Source: Bugula neritina | Lineage: Eukaryota > Bryozoa > Gymnolaemata > Cheilostomatida > Bugulidae | Length of the DNA: 64,000 bases | NCBI GenBank assembly: GCA_964035545.1 | Contig: OZ037767.1 | Location: forward strand, 18,380,281 to 18,444,280 | Direction of reading: 5' to 3' | Part shown: piece by piece, positions 10,347-21,755 of the stretch | Layout of the letters: each line of letters opens with the position of its first letter | Position numbering within the stretch: position 1 is the stretch's first letter | The notes under the pieces: model-generated | Told to the model about the DNA's origin: nothing | Seen by the model: only the letters and a program-made list of their open reading frames with translations | The model's database searches: none | Translations under genes and position numbers: made by a program

Positions 10347-13300
10347 TTACCATCCAGCAAGGTAATGTGGGGTAAGTGAGAACTTGATGACATAAGTAGG
10401 GTAGGCAGCGGCATCGTGGTACACAACAAATATGGTGGGAGAGTCAAGTTTATTAACAGTAGAGTGAAACCTCTCCGGAAGATTAGATCTATCAGTACTA
10501 CTGTTACCAAGTTGGTACCTCCCTGTGGCCACTTGTGCTAGGATGATAGACTTGGTGGGCTCACTTTGTGAACTGTATTGTATGGAATACTCTGACGTGG
10601 TGGAGAAATAACTCCCTTTACCATACACAGTCGCTAAAATAGTAGTCACCTAGTAGCTGTATACTAGTAGTAGTAACTGTATACTAGTAGTAGTAACTGT
10701 ATAGTGGTAATAGTAACTGTATAGTAGTAATAGTTACTGTATACTAGTATCAGTAACTGTGTACTAGTAATAGTAACTGTATAGTAGTAATAGTAAACTC
10801 ACCATTCTTGCCACAGTAGCTTCTATTGAACTCATACGTGCAGATTTTAGTCACACTGTCACAGTCTGTACCATGCCACAACTCTCTCTCCACTGTCACC
10901 GGCCAGTCTGTTATCATATCATTCGCAATCTTCTCTTTCTGCGCTTCAAACTGCTGGTAAAGTCTGGCATTTTGAACTCGTAATATCTGTAGAATGTAGA
11001 CATATATTAGATTACTATCTGTAGAATGTAGACATAGACTATATTACCATCAGTAGAATGTAGACATAGAGTATATTACCATCAGTAGAATGTAGACATA
11101 GAGTATATTACTATCTGTAGAATGTAGACATATATTAGATTACTATCAGTAGAATGTAGACATATATTAGATTACTATCAGTAGAATGGAGACATATATT
11201 AGATTACTATCAGTAGAATGTAGACATAGACTATATTACTATCTGTAGAATGTAGACATATATTATATAATAACACTTCTGTACATGGAATGAATGCCTA
11301 GCCAGTTTGATGCAATCCATACTTTTATCTTGTAGTAGACATGCCAAGTATCTCAGAATGTTACATTGAGAGACTGACATACTTAGACCGAATACCTCAG
11401 AAATGCTTAGTCTCCTGCTAAATGCACCAGATGTCACCAGGAACTTAGTCTTAACCCTCTGGTACTCAGAACTCTGGCTATAGAGCGCCACCATCAGTAG
11501 GCCAGTGTCCATATGCTCATCCTCCCAGTGTGAAGGTAATCCTAGGAATTAGAGTAACTCCTTATGATAGTCATGTGACACCTGTCCGCTAATACTAAGC
11601 TGTTCAGAGTAGGAACTACTGGTTAAACAAGTATTCTGAAAAGACTAGAACTATAGACTATATACAGATGGAACACAGACCTAAGGGCACAGCTATATAC
11701 AGATGGAACACAGACCTAAGGGTACAGCTATATACAGGTGGAACACAGACCTAAGGGTACAGCTATATACAGATGGAACACAGACCTAAGGGTACAGCTA
11801 TATACAGATGGAATACAGACCTAAGGGTACAGCTGTATACAGATGGAACACAGACATAAGGGTACAGCTATATACAGATGGAACACAGACCTAAGGGTAC
11901 AGCTGTTGCTTTACGGTGTAGGATCTGCTGAATCTCATCCCTCATAGAGAAAGCATCTGCTTGCAGCCCTTCTATAAGTATGTCATTGTCCTCCAACTTA
12001 AATGTGACCTCCGTATTACATGACCTTGACATCTTGTAAATCCTGTTCACCTGAAGAAATTCAACTCTAAGTACTAGACCACACCTCTAAGCCTAGGGCC
12101 ACACTGTGCGTATTTTCGCATGCGAAAATTGAAACCACAGGTAGCAAAGGTGTCCACTGTAGCGTCAGTGATGCGTGATAAATAAAGCTTTCATTTTTAA
12201 ATCGCACTCGCTTTTAATAAAACGCAATTTACTGGAATATAGCACTAAAACAAAATTGGGCTCGCTAAATAACTACCAGCCAATTAGGTGACGACGACAG
12301 AGACGATTCGCACTTGCGTTCAGAATGCTGAGCGACAAGTGCGAATGATTTATCAACGCATACAGTGGACACCTTTGCTACTGGTGGTTTTAATTTTCGC
12401 ATGCGAAAATACGCACAGTGTGGCCCTAGGCTAAGTACTAGACCACACCTCTAACTACTAGACCACACCTCTAAATACTAGACCACACCTTCAAGTGCTA
12501 GACCACACAAAGTACATAATGCTAATTAACTAGTTGCATAGCAAAGTACATAATGCTAATTAACTAGTTATATAGCAAAGTACATAATGCTAATTAACTA
12601 GTTGTATAGCAAAGTACATAATGCTAATGAGGTAGTCATATAGCATAAATTCAGTGCTGACTGTCTATTTCTGAAAATCTCTCAATTGAAAAAATGTTTG
12701 TAGAAATACATAAATGCTTCATTTGATAACATAAAAATGCTTGTTTAAAGTGTGAGAAGTACCTCAGCCTGAGTTAGCTCGGACACCAACTCTCTCAAGG
12801 GAGACAATTTCGTATCACATGTCACAAGACACTGATCTACATCACGGAGTAGTTTAACTGCCTTCTGCACGTCATCATCTTTGAAACCAATCACCTCCAC
12901 CCTGATTTCTCCAGTTGGCTCATGACTCGGGATAACAACTTTGGGTAAAACTTTTCTCGGCTGTTGAAGGATTGCAGACGGCTGGGGTTGGTAACGAGCC
13001 AGCTCTTTCATGAATGCCTGGCATTTCATGTAGAATACATCAAATTCTTAGTAACTATTGTGCGTGTTGAGAAATATTGAAAGATTTTATTTTTATTTTA
13101 ACTGGTGCCCAGCTCGAGGAATTTGATCCCCCAATTTGCAAGAAGACAAAGGTTCATTTAACCTTATAGCACCTACAGGCAACAGTGCTGTGGAAACTTA
13201 AGCGCACACACTTTAGTTCATGATTTAAAAAAAATAAGTGTTCAGTAATAAGAGACCTTTAAAAGAAAAACTAAGCCACACTGCTTAGCTTGCTTTGACT

Positions 13301-16300
13301 TGGCATGTTGACCTGCAGATAAGACTGGGAATGGCAACAAACTCCTATCAATATCAAATTATCAACATAATAAGTTCAAGAGCTGAGACCGCGTACTCAT
13401 GCACTTAAGTACCAACGTTACAGACACAGCTATACGAGTCAAGGAGTACCTGGTAAACAGCGCCATCTGTAGGATGAATAACAAACTTCACTCGCTTATC
13501 AGTGCTGAATCTGTGATACGTGTTTAGGCAGGTCAGGACAGTTTCAATCATGGTAGATGCCACTAAATCTGGTGGGTACTTCAAGTTTCCTGTCCCAATG
13601 GCTGGATAGCTGACCACCTCGGAGTCTTTTAGACAGAAGTAAGATTTCTCAACAAGATCTCTCAAAACTGAAGCCTGAAACACCATTAAATCATTGCATT
13701 TCCATGACTGCGTATTATGCGAATGAATGCCTTTACCGTTCAATTGTGGGTTGTGGTTTGCATCAACTTATAGTTGTGATTTCATTCAATGTAACTATTT
13801 CCATTAGCCAAATGAAAAAATATATTCGCATAATGCGATAATGGAAACGCAGTGCATGATAGTGATTGTGAAGAGAGTTAAACTACGGAGGTAATGCAAA
13901 AGCCAAAGGAGATACGACTAATAACATTCTGATTAAACCATTCTAGCATTGAGGAATAATTCAAGAAATCATTTATGCAAAGAATACAATTGTCTAAAGG
14001 TCTATGTTATCAACACTTTTTTTACAAGCAATTACCCTTTCATTTAGAGTAGACATATTCCATTCTGGGGTGTTATCAGAGTGATAAATGGACAGATTAG
14101 AACCAGACTTGGTTTGAACACACTGATGGCCACTCACGATTGTAGCTCCACATGCTGTTTCCAGTGCAGCTTTGATGGCGCCCTGACTACTAACAACTGC
14201 ACCAGTCTACAAAATGAGCTTTAATGTCTATTAATTAAGAAACTATAGATAGAAGATAGAATATACTGTTATAGACTCCATGAAATAAAAGGTAGAGAAG
14301 AGTAGTATGTAATACTATGAGCTAAAATGCCGAGTACAGTAATTCAACAACATAAATAAAAACAAGTAATATTTCAAAATAGGCAGATAACATCTAGTAC
14401 TTGTGATTGGTAGAGATAGACAACATAAGGCTAGACTGTTGACAGTGAAACATGTCACACCTGAACACTGGAAATATCCCCTTCAACAACTTCTACCATA
14501 GCAAGAATCTCAGGTGCAATTGTTTCAGGTGTAACGGGGCGTGTGTTTAGCACAACTTTAGCTGGCGAAATATCAGTATTCCCTGTATCTTGAACAAAGA
14601 TGGAGGCAGCTCCCACAATAGCTGAGACAGCAACAGCACCAGATATAGCGCTTGCTGATTTTGTAAGTGAATCTTTATTGAAAAAACTTCTGAAAACTGA
14701 AAAGAGTGATGCAATTTTTGAGGGCATGCAAGAGGTGCTTGTTTTACCATCTGTTGATAAAGTGCCAGTAGTAGCTGGTTTTGAAAGTTGCTGGGTAACC
14801 TTTGGAAACCTTTCTAACTTTGAACGGCGCCTACTTGAATGAGAGAAGCTAGAAAAAACAGGACTACCCTTAGATACCTGCAACAATACATTGAACAGAT
14901 GTTCAATTTCGAGTAATCTATCTTTGCCAGTTTGAGACTTGAGCCAATGAGCGATACCAGGCTTTGAGCAAGCAATAGTTGCAGTAACTTTGTTCAATAG
15001 AAAATTGCTAAACTTATCAGCAAATTCTTCTAGAGACTCCACGGAATCGGATTCTATTTTCAGTTTCTCGGAGGTGATAAGATCAGCAAAATCAACTTTG
15101 ACTCCATTAACAGAGCATATTTCTGTAACAAGATCTTGACTTTTCGAAACAAGTGAAGCCAAACTACCAGGAATTTCAAGGCTCTTTTTAACCGGGAGAA
15201 AAGAAGCAAAACATTCACTCAAGACTTTGTCCGCAGAAGACAAACCTTTAGTTGAACGAATAGCAAACTTGATCTTTTTCTCAGATTCATCAAAATGAGT
15301 GACTAAAGTTTTACACTGATACTCAACAGCCAGACTACGAAACCTGTCTTGCCACACATACTCCGATGCAAGGAAATGTTTTTCGGTTAGAGACAATGAT
15401 CGACCTTGTGGGTAATCACCTTCAGTTATCAAACCAAGTATTACATTTGAAGCCTTTTTAGCAGTTTGCAAGCGGTTGCTGCACACAGAGAGTGAATTAG
15501 CACTTACATGCCAACCGGCAAACAAGTTATACTGCTTAAATTCGTGAATAATTTCTGGTGCTTCAATACTTTTCATCACAACATAGCAAACATTTGTCAA
15601 AGGCACTGTCTGAACCACAAAGGCACTGATGAGCTTTGTTAGACTCTCAACCACCTTAAGAACATTTTCTCTGTGACCTTGCACTTGTAAACATGATTCA
15701 CTAAAAAAGACTTTAATAGTTACATTACAATCAGTTTCATAAGCTTTGACTGCATGCTTTTGACTGTAGATATATCTCAGCTGTTCCATGCTGAACTGTC
15801 TTTTTTCTCGGTGAAACACAAATGGGTCAAGACGAGAGAGGTCGAGATTCAATCTTTCTAACTGACTTGGATAAATCCACCCAAAATTTTTAGGGTTGCT
15901 GGGCCGAGTTTTGATATTTTTTTCTGATGTTTTATGACTAGAGGTATGGTTTTCTGAGCTACCCATTTGTTGCAAAGAATGGGAAAGCTCATTATTGCTT
16001 TCATTTGGCAAACAGCTTGAGTTTAAATGTTTCATATGTTCTCCCAAATTAGACTGCTTCAAGCTTGAATTTGAAAAAATTAAGGTTTTGTTCAGCATAA
16101 CATCCTCCTCCTCATCAAAATCAGAAGCTGCATCTCGTAGTTCTTTGTCATTTGTGTTAGCGCTTTTCTTTCCATGGTGACTAGTTAAGTTCCTTGATCT
16201 GCCATAAATACTAGAAAATTTAGTATGTTTTGTTTTCCGGACTCGAACTAGGTTTGTATTTTTTACGCAAACTTTAGAAGGGTTATGAGCACGAGAGCCT

Positions 16301-17146
16301 TTAGTTGAAAGTCTCCTACGACTTGGAATATGGTTAACTTTATCATCTGCTAAATTCAGGTCTTGGTGGTGACCACCAGCGAATTCACCTTGAGATTCCC
16401 CAGAGTTCTCTTGGTCATCATGACAAAATGTAGATAGATGCCTGACAGAGTCATCTGAAAGTCTAGGAGAGTGAGTTAAATGGCGTTCCAAATTTGTGTC
16501 ATCTAAATCATCAATTGGCAAATTTGGTGAGGGTAATGTTGGTGGGTTCTGTTGAAAAGATTTGGCGCTTTTTGAAGTTTTCGTTTTAAATGCAACTTGT
16601 ATTTGGCACCCGTGTACTAATGTTCCATCAAAGATTTCAATGCCCTACAATGAATATGTAAGTTTAGGTAAGCCTTTTAATGTTTCTACAATGAATAAAC
16701 ACTGAAACTAAAACAAGAATGCTACAGGTTAATATAAACAACACTACAAACCTTCTCGGCGTGTTCTTGACTACAGCAAAACACAAGAGCAGCGGTAGCA
16801 TTTAGTCTGCGTATATTTTCTACGCAAATTTCTCTTTCAAGTATTTCTTTCAGTTCATTATCTTTAAGGCCTTGTTTTATTCCACTTATGTATAAACTCT
16901 TCAAATACAAAAGCATCAGTATAAAGTACAATTTTACAACTACTAATATCCTATTAACTATATCCTATATGAAGCATGGAAATAGCAAAAAATGCACAAT
17001 AAAGAAAAGCAATTATAATACTATAAAATTTAGGGGTGTCAGGCTACACAGTTGAACTTACTTATATCCATTCCAACATTAGGCAATTAAAAATGTTTAT
17101 CATTAGCACATAGCCTAACAGAACTTACATGCTTGTCTTCTGCCAT
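10347..17146 (-). CDS. PARP14-like protein: RRM, KH-like, macro and PARP catalytic domains
   Basis: Ten coding exons join in frame to 1,258 residues: 17146-17129, 16898-16752, 16644-14461, 14206-14036, 13674-13450, 13017-12763, 12050-11891, 11541-11396, 10986-10803, 10633-10347. The start ATG gives MAEDKH. Residues 7 to about 75 form an RRM. The 2.2-kb exon holds a Ser/Lys-rich linker, then several KH-like repeats from about residue 330. A short macro-type domain (GDISSVQ, SYPAIGTGNL) spans about 770-915. LPSHWEDEH opens the catalytic domain, which has LWHGTD (His of the triad), GKGSYFS (Tyr) and YPTYVIKF (third position not Glu), so mono-ADP-ribosylation is expected. The macro domain lacks the usual NAAN and glycine loops, so ADP-ribose binding is uncertain. 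A perfect donor overlaps the stop (TGGTAAGT), so a further 3' exon is possible. Known PARP14 proteins are cytoplasmic/nuclear and interferon-linked; that role is inference here. Confidence 0.85.
10655..10800. repeat. 20-bp tandem repeat in PARP14-like intron 9
   Basis: About seven imperfect copies of GTAGTAACTGTATACTAGTA fill almost the entire intron between the exons ending at 10803 and starting at 10633, reaching within a few bases of the donor. Confidence 0.75.
10987..11275. repeat. 32-bp tandem repeat adjoining a splice acceptor
   Basis: About nine copies of a unit containing TAGAATGTAGACATATATTA. On the coding strand each unit contains CATTCTAC, the acceptor tract of the exon starting at 10986, so near-copies of the 3' splice site are repeated upstream of the real one. 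Confidence 0.75.
11690..11900. repeat. 35-bp tandem repeat copying a splice donor
   Basis: About six copies of a unit containing CACAGACCTAAGGGTACAGC. On the coding strand this includes CCCTTAG/GTCTGTG, the end and donor of the exon 12050-11891. The last exon bases and the donor are part of the first unit, so potential donors recur every 35 bp. Confidence 0.8.
12092..12430. mobile_element. MITE with about 75-bp terminal inverted repeats
   Basis: A 339-bp element in the PARP14-like intron between 12050 and 12763. Ends read CCTAGGGCCACACTGTGCG inward and are inverted copies for about 75 bp. They include a perfect palindrome, ATTTTCGCATGCGAAAAT, in each arm. CTAAG flanks both sides (12087-12091 and 12431-12435), a 5-bp target duplication inside a local CTAAGTACTAGACCACACCT repeat. 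No ORF; superfamily not assigned. Confidence 0.8.
12436..12640. repeat. Tandem repeats flanking the MITE (20- and 34-bp units)
   Basis: First come copies of TACTAGACCACACCTCTAA. Then four copies of a 34-bp unit containing GTACATAATGCTAATTAACT. Both lie in the same PARP14-like intron. Confidence 0.75.
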
Positions 17147-18385
17147 ACTAGCAGATATTGAAATTCATCAAAGTACTGGCTGATCCACCTACAAAATATT
17201 TTTTGTAAAATGTAAACTTGTTATTTAAAAAAAACAGTATACTTCATTATAATAGGCACGCTAGATTGATAACCTGCTACAGCGTACAAAATAGCTGGTA
17301 TGTCTTAGGTACCAACAAATCAACACCAGAGCAGTCAATATAACCGACTGATCATTATAAAAGGACAACAGCCATCAGTGTTTACTAAGTGCGCAATAAA
17401 TGCATAAGTTATTTATTGATATACACTTACAGTAGATCTGGTAGGCTCGGTTAGGTTGATACAGCATAGTCATATATTTAATATAACTTACATATATTAG
17501 ATTATTTTTGTTGAAGTGTAGAAAAACATAAAAACTAACAACTTTATGTTTGGTTTTAATTAGCATTCGATTGTAAAAAGTAGATATGATATATTAAGTT
17601 TTACTTCCATTTTTTTGGACCAAGTGTAAGCATTATGATTATTATTTATCATTATTAACATCGTCATTCACTCATTGTAATACTAATAGTAATCCTTATA
17701 CTTATAGACTATCACTATAGTTATACTAACGTCTAATGTTATACAGTACGAGTATGAGTACAAGTTGAAGTATTAGTAATACTAATACTAATACTTAATC
17801 TGAATCTAATGGCTATAGCAATACTCACTAATACCTCATACTTCTTACTGATATTGGGGTACGTGTTTCAGTATTACACTCACAGTCCCACTGACACTCG
17901 CTTACACTGTGACTGTCACCGTGACACTCAGGCTCAGCACTGACAGTGACTCAGACTGAGTCAGCGTGATAATCAATTTCATAATATTGTAATAGTGATT
18001 CACTTATAAATTCCAAAACTAAATGAAAAAGCTCTAATATACTACTACTACTACTGCCTGAAGACTTTGAAAAGTTATTGCTGATTGAAACTCCTCCAAG
18101 TTTTAACAGAAAACGTAACGCTTGGCACCTAAAGCACTCCTTTCTGCGAAACTACTTTTATCCTTGCAGAACAATATCAGAAAGTAATAATTACTGTTGA
18201 TCTTTGAAGCTCTCTCGTAGAAAATGTCATTTTGAAACCTAGGCTAAGGGGAGTCCCCGTCAAAAATATCTTTCGGCATGGTGGAGATAATTCTCTATAC
18301 GACATTAGGGTTCGAAGTTATTATTATATTATACATATACAAAGTATAATGTTGAATTTACATCACACCATGTCATGAATGCTTT
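17147..18385. other. Upstream region of the PARP14-like gene
   Basis: No exon was recognised. The sequence from 17150 to about 17400 should hold the promoter and 5' UTR of the minus-strand gene, but I see no unambiguous TATA box. 17640-17900 is rich in short ACTAATAGTA-type reiterations. Confidence 0.4.
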
Positions 18386-18548
18386 CCTAGTAAACACGAG
18401 GTTGTGGGTTCGAGCCTGGACATAGGCCATTGGTGATGTTAGGAAGAGCATCCAGTCATAATTGCTCCTGTGCCTCATTTAAATAAGTCCTTAGCCTGCT
18501 TTAATCACATTTTAGTCACACCCGGATAGCGACTATAAACTTGCGTGA
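18386..18548 (+). repeat. tRNA-derived SINE copy 1
   Basis: Contains a Pol III B-box-like GGTTCGAGCC (18407-18416). A body follows with GGTGATGTTAGGAAGAGCAT and CCAGTCATAATTGCTCCTGT, which recurs at 37735-37893 in reverse. The A-box half is eroded. The central GTTAGGAAGRGCATCCAGTC resembles conserved cores of some molluscan SINEs, from memory. Confidence 0.65.
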
Positions 18549-18641
18549 GTGCGTCATGAATGCTTTCAGTATAGGAAATTAAAAGTAACAGCGATTGGAT
18601 GGAAAAATTATCATGCTCAGTAAACTTGCTTAATTGGATAT

Positions 18642-18942
18642 TGTAGTAACTTTGTGGGTTGAATGAAACTTAAGTGCTGAACATATCTCTTTGTAAGAAA
18701 GAACAATATGGATGATATTCTTCAGTAGTAGCAATCTTTATTGTAGCGTAATAGAGTGGTCTTCAACAGGCGAGCTCCAGTGGTAGACTGAACTACGCTA
18801 GAAACTCGCCTGCTTTTATACACAAGAATTCACACTCTAGAATGTTCCAACAGACAAAAGAAAGTTAAGCTTGACAGAAACAAAAGAAAAGTAGACAAAG
18901 AAGAATGAATAATTCAATAAGCCAAGAGTTTAGCTATAATAA
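18642..18942 (-). mobile_element. Element B 3' LTR, distal half
   Basis: On the minus strand this part holds TATAAAAGCAGG (core promoter) and, about 90 bp on, CTACAATAAAGATT (polyadenylation signal), the expected order within an LTR. It ends GTTACTACA at 18642. Confidence 0.75.
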
Positions 18943-19291
18943 TGTAGTAATTCGTGCAATTACTGTGCGTGAGTTTTCTACTTGCGTATTTAGTTGGCTA
19001 TTCTACTAGCAATTACTAGGGTAGCTGTCGAGTAATTACGTTTATTATCCACGATACAATACAAAACAAACATTACATCAAATTACACTATAACATCAGT
19101 CACTACTAACACATGTTTCTACTTCAAGCCCTAGCTTACAACAACGTGATCATTGTCAATTGCCCGGGAATTGTCACATGAGTCGGAAGCATATCTTCCG
19201 GTGCTGCTGATTGGTTACTACATAGGGCCTCAGAATTCCCAGAACGGAGAGAGGACGATTCTTATATTAGTACATTGCATGACTCACTAAA
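18943..19291 (-). mobile_element. Element A 3' LTR
   Basis: 349 bp matching the 5' LTR with scattered substitutions; its first bases read TTTAGTGAG instead of TGTAGTGAG. Confidence 0.85.
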
Positions 19292-19305
19292 CCCCCCCTC
19301 CCCCA
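19292..19305 (-). other. Element A polypurine tract
   Basis: GGGGGAGGGGGGG on the minus strand lies directly upstream of the 3' LTR, as required for plus-strand priming. Confidence 0.7.
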
Positions 19306-19678
19306 GCAGGAAGTCCTACTTTCTGATAACACAAAAAAACCACATACAAAGAAAAACAATACAATAATCCAAAAAAAGAATACATAATCAAACCCACAAA
19401 AAGGAAAAAGAGAAATAGTTGAGTACACAAGCATTTATAGAAGTAAACAGGGTGGTCGAACACACACAGCTAGTCAGCTATAGAGAGAGAGGGTGCTTAC
19501 CAGCACGCGGGCCAATGTCGGGGAGCTCGTCACTTCACAGACGAGGATACATTCCACCGAAAGGTGCCTACTCCAGGCATACTCATTGGGTGGGCTCTGA
19601 CTCTTGTAGTGAGCGTGAACTGTGTCGAGCCTGTCGGGCACGTAGCCTCCGCTTCAGTCGCCCCACTGAGTCCTTCAG

Positions 19679-20296
19679 CTAGTATAGGCCTGTCGTCGTA
19701 TCCAGCAGGTCAGGGGCAAGTTGTGTAAACTCGGCTTGTAGTTTTACAAGCCGCTCTTCTACACTAGCCAATCGGCTAGGTCCTAGTGAGGTTGTAGCAG
19801 TCTCTGATATTGGGGGTATCGTCGTTCCTTCTGATTTGGGGGTGTTGCTAGGGTTGACGGGGGCAGTGGACGGGGCCTGAACCATAGGAGACTTATGGCG
19901 GGCGAATAACAGTAGTACTTGGAACCCTGACGCTAGTGCGGCCAGGGTGATAGTGTTCTTGATGACCGGCTTGATGGTGTCTAGGTACTGGGAGAAACTG
20001 TCCTCATCTATGATATGGCCTTCTCCGGCGAAGCAGCTCAATTTATGGACGATCACAGGGTACGGGTATACATCGTGGAACCCGCATGGGCAGAAATGTA
20101 GTAGAAAGTGTGCGTCTACATGCAGACGCAAGGAGCGGTGTGACGGGCACTCCTTGAAACAGACCTGGCGGGCCCGGTGGGGTCCGCTTGGTCTCCAGGC
20201 TTCCTCAATCCTCCTTTCCGTCGTGGGTGACACCCATCGGTGTCGTCGACGAAGCACCACGGGTAGGCCATTTTCCATCACAGGTTCTTCCTCCAT
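19679..20296 (-). CDS. Element A extra ORF with Cys/His-rich, zinc-finger-like region
   Basis: From ATG at 20296 (MEEEPVMENG) this encodes 205 residues; the frame is open further upstream to a strong acceptor (ctactctttcag, 20350), suggesting expression from a spliced RNA. A basic segment is followed by two Cys/His clusters (CFKECPSHRSLRLHVDAH; CPCGFH with HKLSC downstream). A hydrophobic helix comes next (ITLAALASGFQVLLLF), then a Ser/Thr/Pro linker and a short helical C-terminus. It sits where env or accessory genes lie in some Ty3 elements. The frame is uninterrupted although pol is largely deleted. I do not recognise the family. Confidence 0.6.
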   Translation of the reverse strand: MEEEPVMENGLPVVLRRRHRWVSPTTERRIEEAWRPSGPHRARQVCFKECPSHRSLRLHVDAHFLLHFCPCGFHDVYPYPVIVHKLSCFAGEGHIIDEDSFSQYLDTIKPVIKNTITLAALASGFQVLLLFARHKSPMVQAPSTAPVNPSNTPKSEGTTIPPISETATTSLGPSRLASVEERLVKLQAEFTQLAPDLLDTTTGLY

Positions 20297-20663
20297 AGGT
20301 ATAGGGGTTGGCTGGTCCTGTGACCGGGAGGTGGTCACTCGAGTGTGATCTGAAAGAGTAGCAGTGTTAAAAATTATACACTGAGGTACCGCCGGCGTGT
20401 ACAGCCTGACAGGTACTCTGTTCAGTTACACTCGTGAGATTCAGGCTAATGAATAGTTGATCGAGAACACACTCGCTATGGCAGATTATTTAAAATCAAA
20501 ATCGACGTGTGTTCCCACCACTGTGTTTCATTATCGAATCTCCAGCTCGCTAACTGGTGTAGCTAGAGCTGACTGATGTAGTCTAGTTCTCGTACCAAAA
20601 ACATAATTAACTCACCCTTCGATTCAGAATAGTAAGACATTTTGGAATGAGAGCGGTAAATGA

Positions 20664-21512
20664 TTAATGTTTAGTGGCACGTCTACTCTTGACTGCATCA
20701 ACGTAGGAAAAGACCGGGCAGCGTGGTTGTGAAGCGTGACTAGGGCTTTTTACTTCTAGCGGATGAATCTCGTGTGTGATTCCGCCGAGGCAAAAGTTGA
20801 GATTTTCGTGGTGTTCACAACTCCTACGTCTCTTTGCCTGTTTTCCCATGCGAGACCTCGCTAAACCTTCATAACTGCTGCTTGTAACGCGGTCACGTAC
20901 GAAGTCTCCGAGATACGCTGGGGGTTGCCTAGTGTGTGGTCCTGGAGGCGTCGTCACTGTGGGAGGCGGTGTGCTCACCCGTGGATTTTTATGTCTCACG
21001 GGTGGTTTTTCCAGCCTGTTTGTGACGGTTTTTCCTACGTTGGTATTCCGTATGGAGCCCCTCCCACGAGGGGGTTTTTGCACTTCCGGACCCGTTTCCG
21101 GTTCCGGAAGTGGTGGTGGTGGCAGGCTTGACGTTGGGGGCGGTGGGCGCACTTCCAAGGACGGAAGTGGCCTTTCTTGCTTCGCCAAGTCTTCCTGAGG
21201 AGTCATGGGGGTGTTTCCGGCCAGGACGACAGTCTCCGCTTGCCAAGACCTTCTCGCACAATGCGTCTGCTGCCCCGCTTCACCAGGGAGACGGCTATGC
21301 TTGTTGGTCTGGCAGACTTCGCACCGTCTCACTCTGCGCCGGATGTCCCGCTGCATCTTGGGCCAGTACCACCGGAGTTGTAGCTTGGTGACCACCCCCT
21401 GGACTCCTTCGTGAGTCTGCTCGTGGGTGTCCCGTATCAACTCCCGGTGGATGGCAGCTGGGCAGACAATCCTCTTCCTGGCTGGTTGTCTGCTGTTGGC
21501 GGCCAAAGTCAT
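20664..21512 (-). pseudogene. Element A integrase remnant (zinc domain plus tail)
   Basis: Starts MTLAANSRQ, parallel to MITLAADNCQ of element B. The HHCC zinc region is intact (THEQTH, CEVCQTNKH). The catalytic core is missing: sequence jumps from RRSWQ to the Pro-rich tail at about residue 95. The tail (about residues 110-282) is Pro/Arg-rich and ends in a stop at 20664. No strand-transfer activity can be expected. Confidence 0.75.
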
Positions 21513-21755
21513 GGTCAGCAGACCATCTGGCCCGACCCGCAGGGAGTTCCAACGTTGACAGTACAGCCGTAACTCGGAACATTCCTGTCACCGTTGTCTA
21601 CCACTGGGTCGTCGCCCTTTCTGTTTCGCTCGGTACACGTCGACTACCACCCCAGGAAGGCTTTCCTGGAGTTTCGGCAGCTCCCTAACATTACCAGCCC
21701 ATACAGGTTTGGCGCGGAGGCTCTGGACGGCCTCCGGGGGCATGTCAGCCCTCTG

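Noticed and set aside
14138-14140. Donor-like GTGAGT inside the macro exon of the PARP14-like gene
   Set aside because: Reading through it to GTAATT at 14035 keeps the frame, adds macro-like sequence and joins the next exon in phase 0, so the longer exon is preferred.
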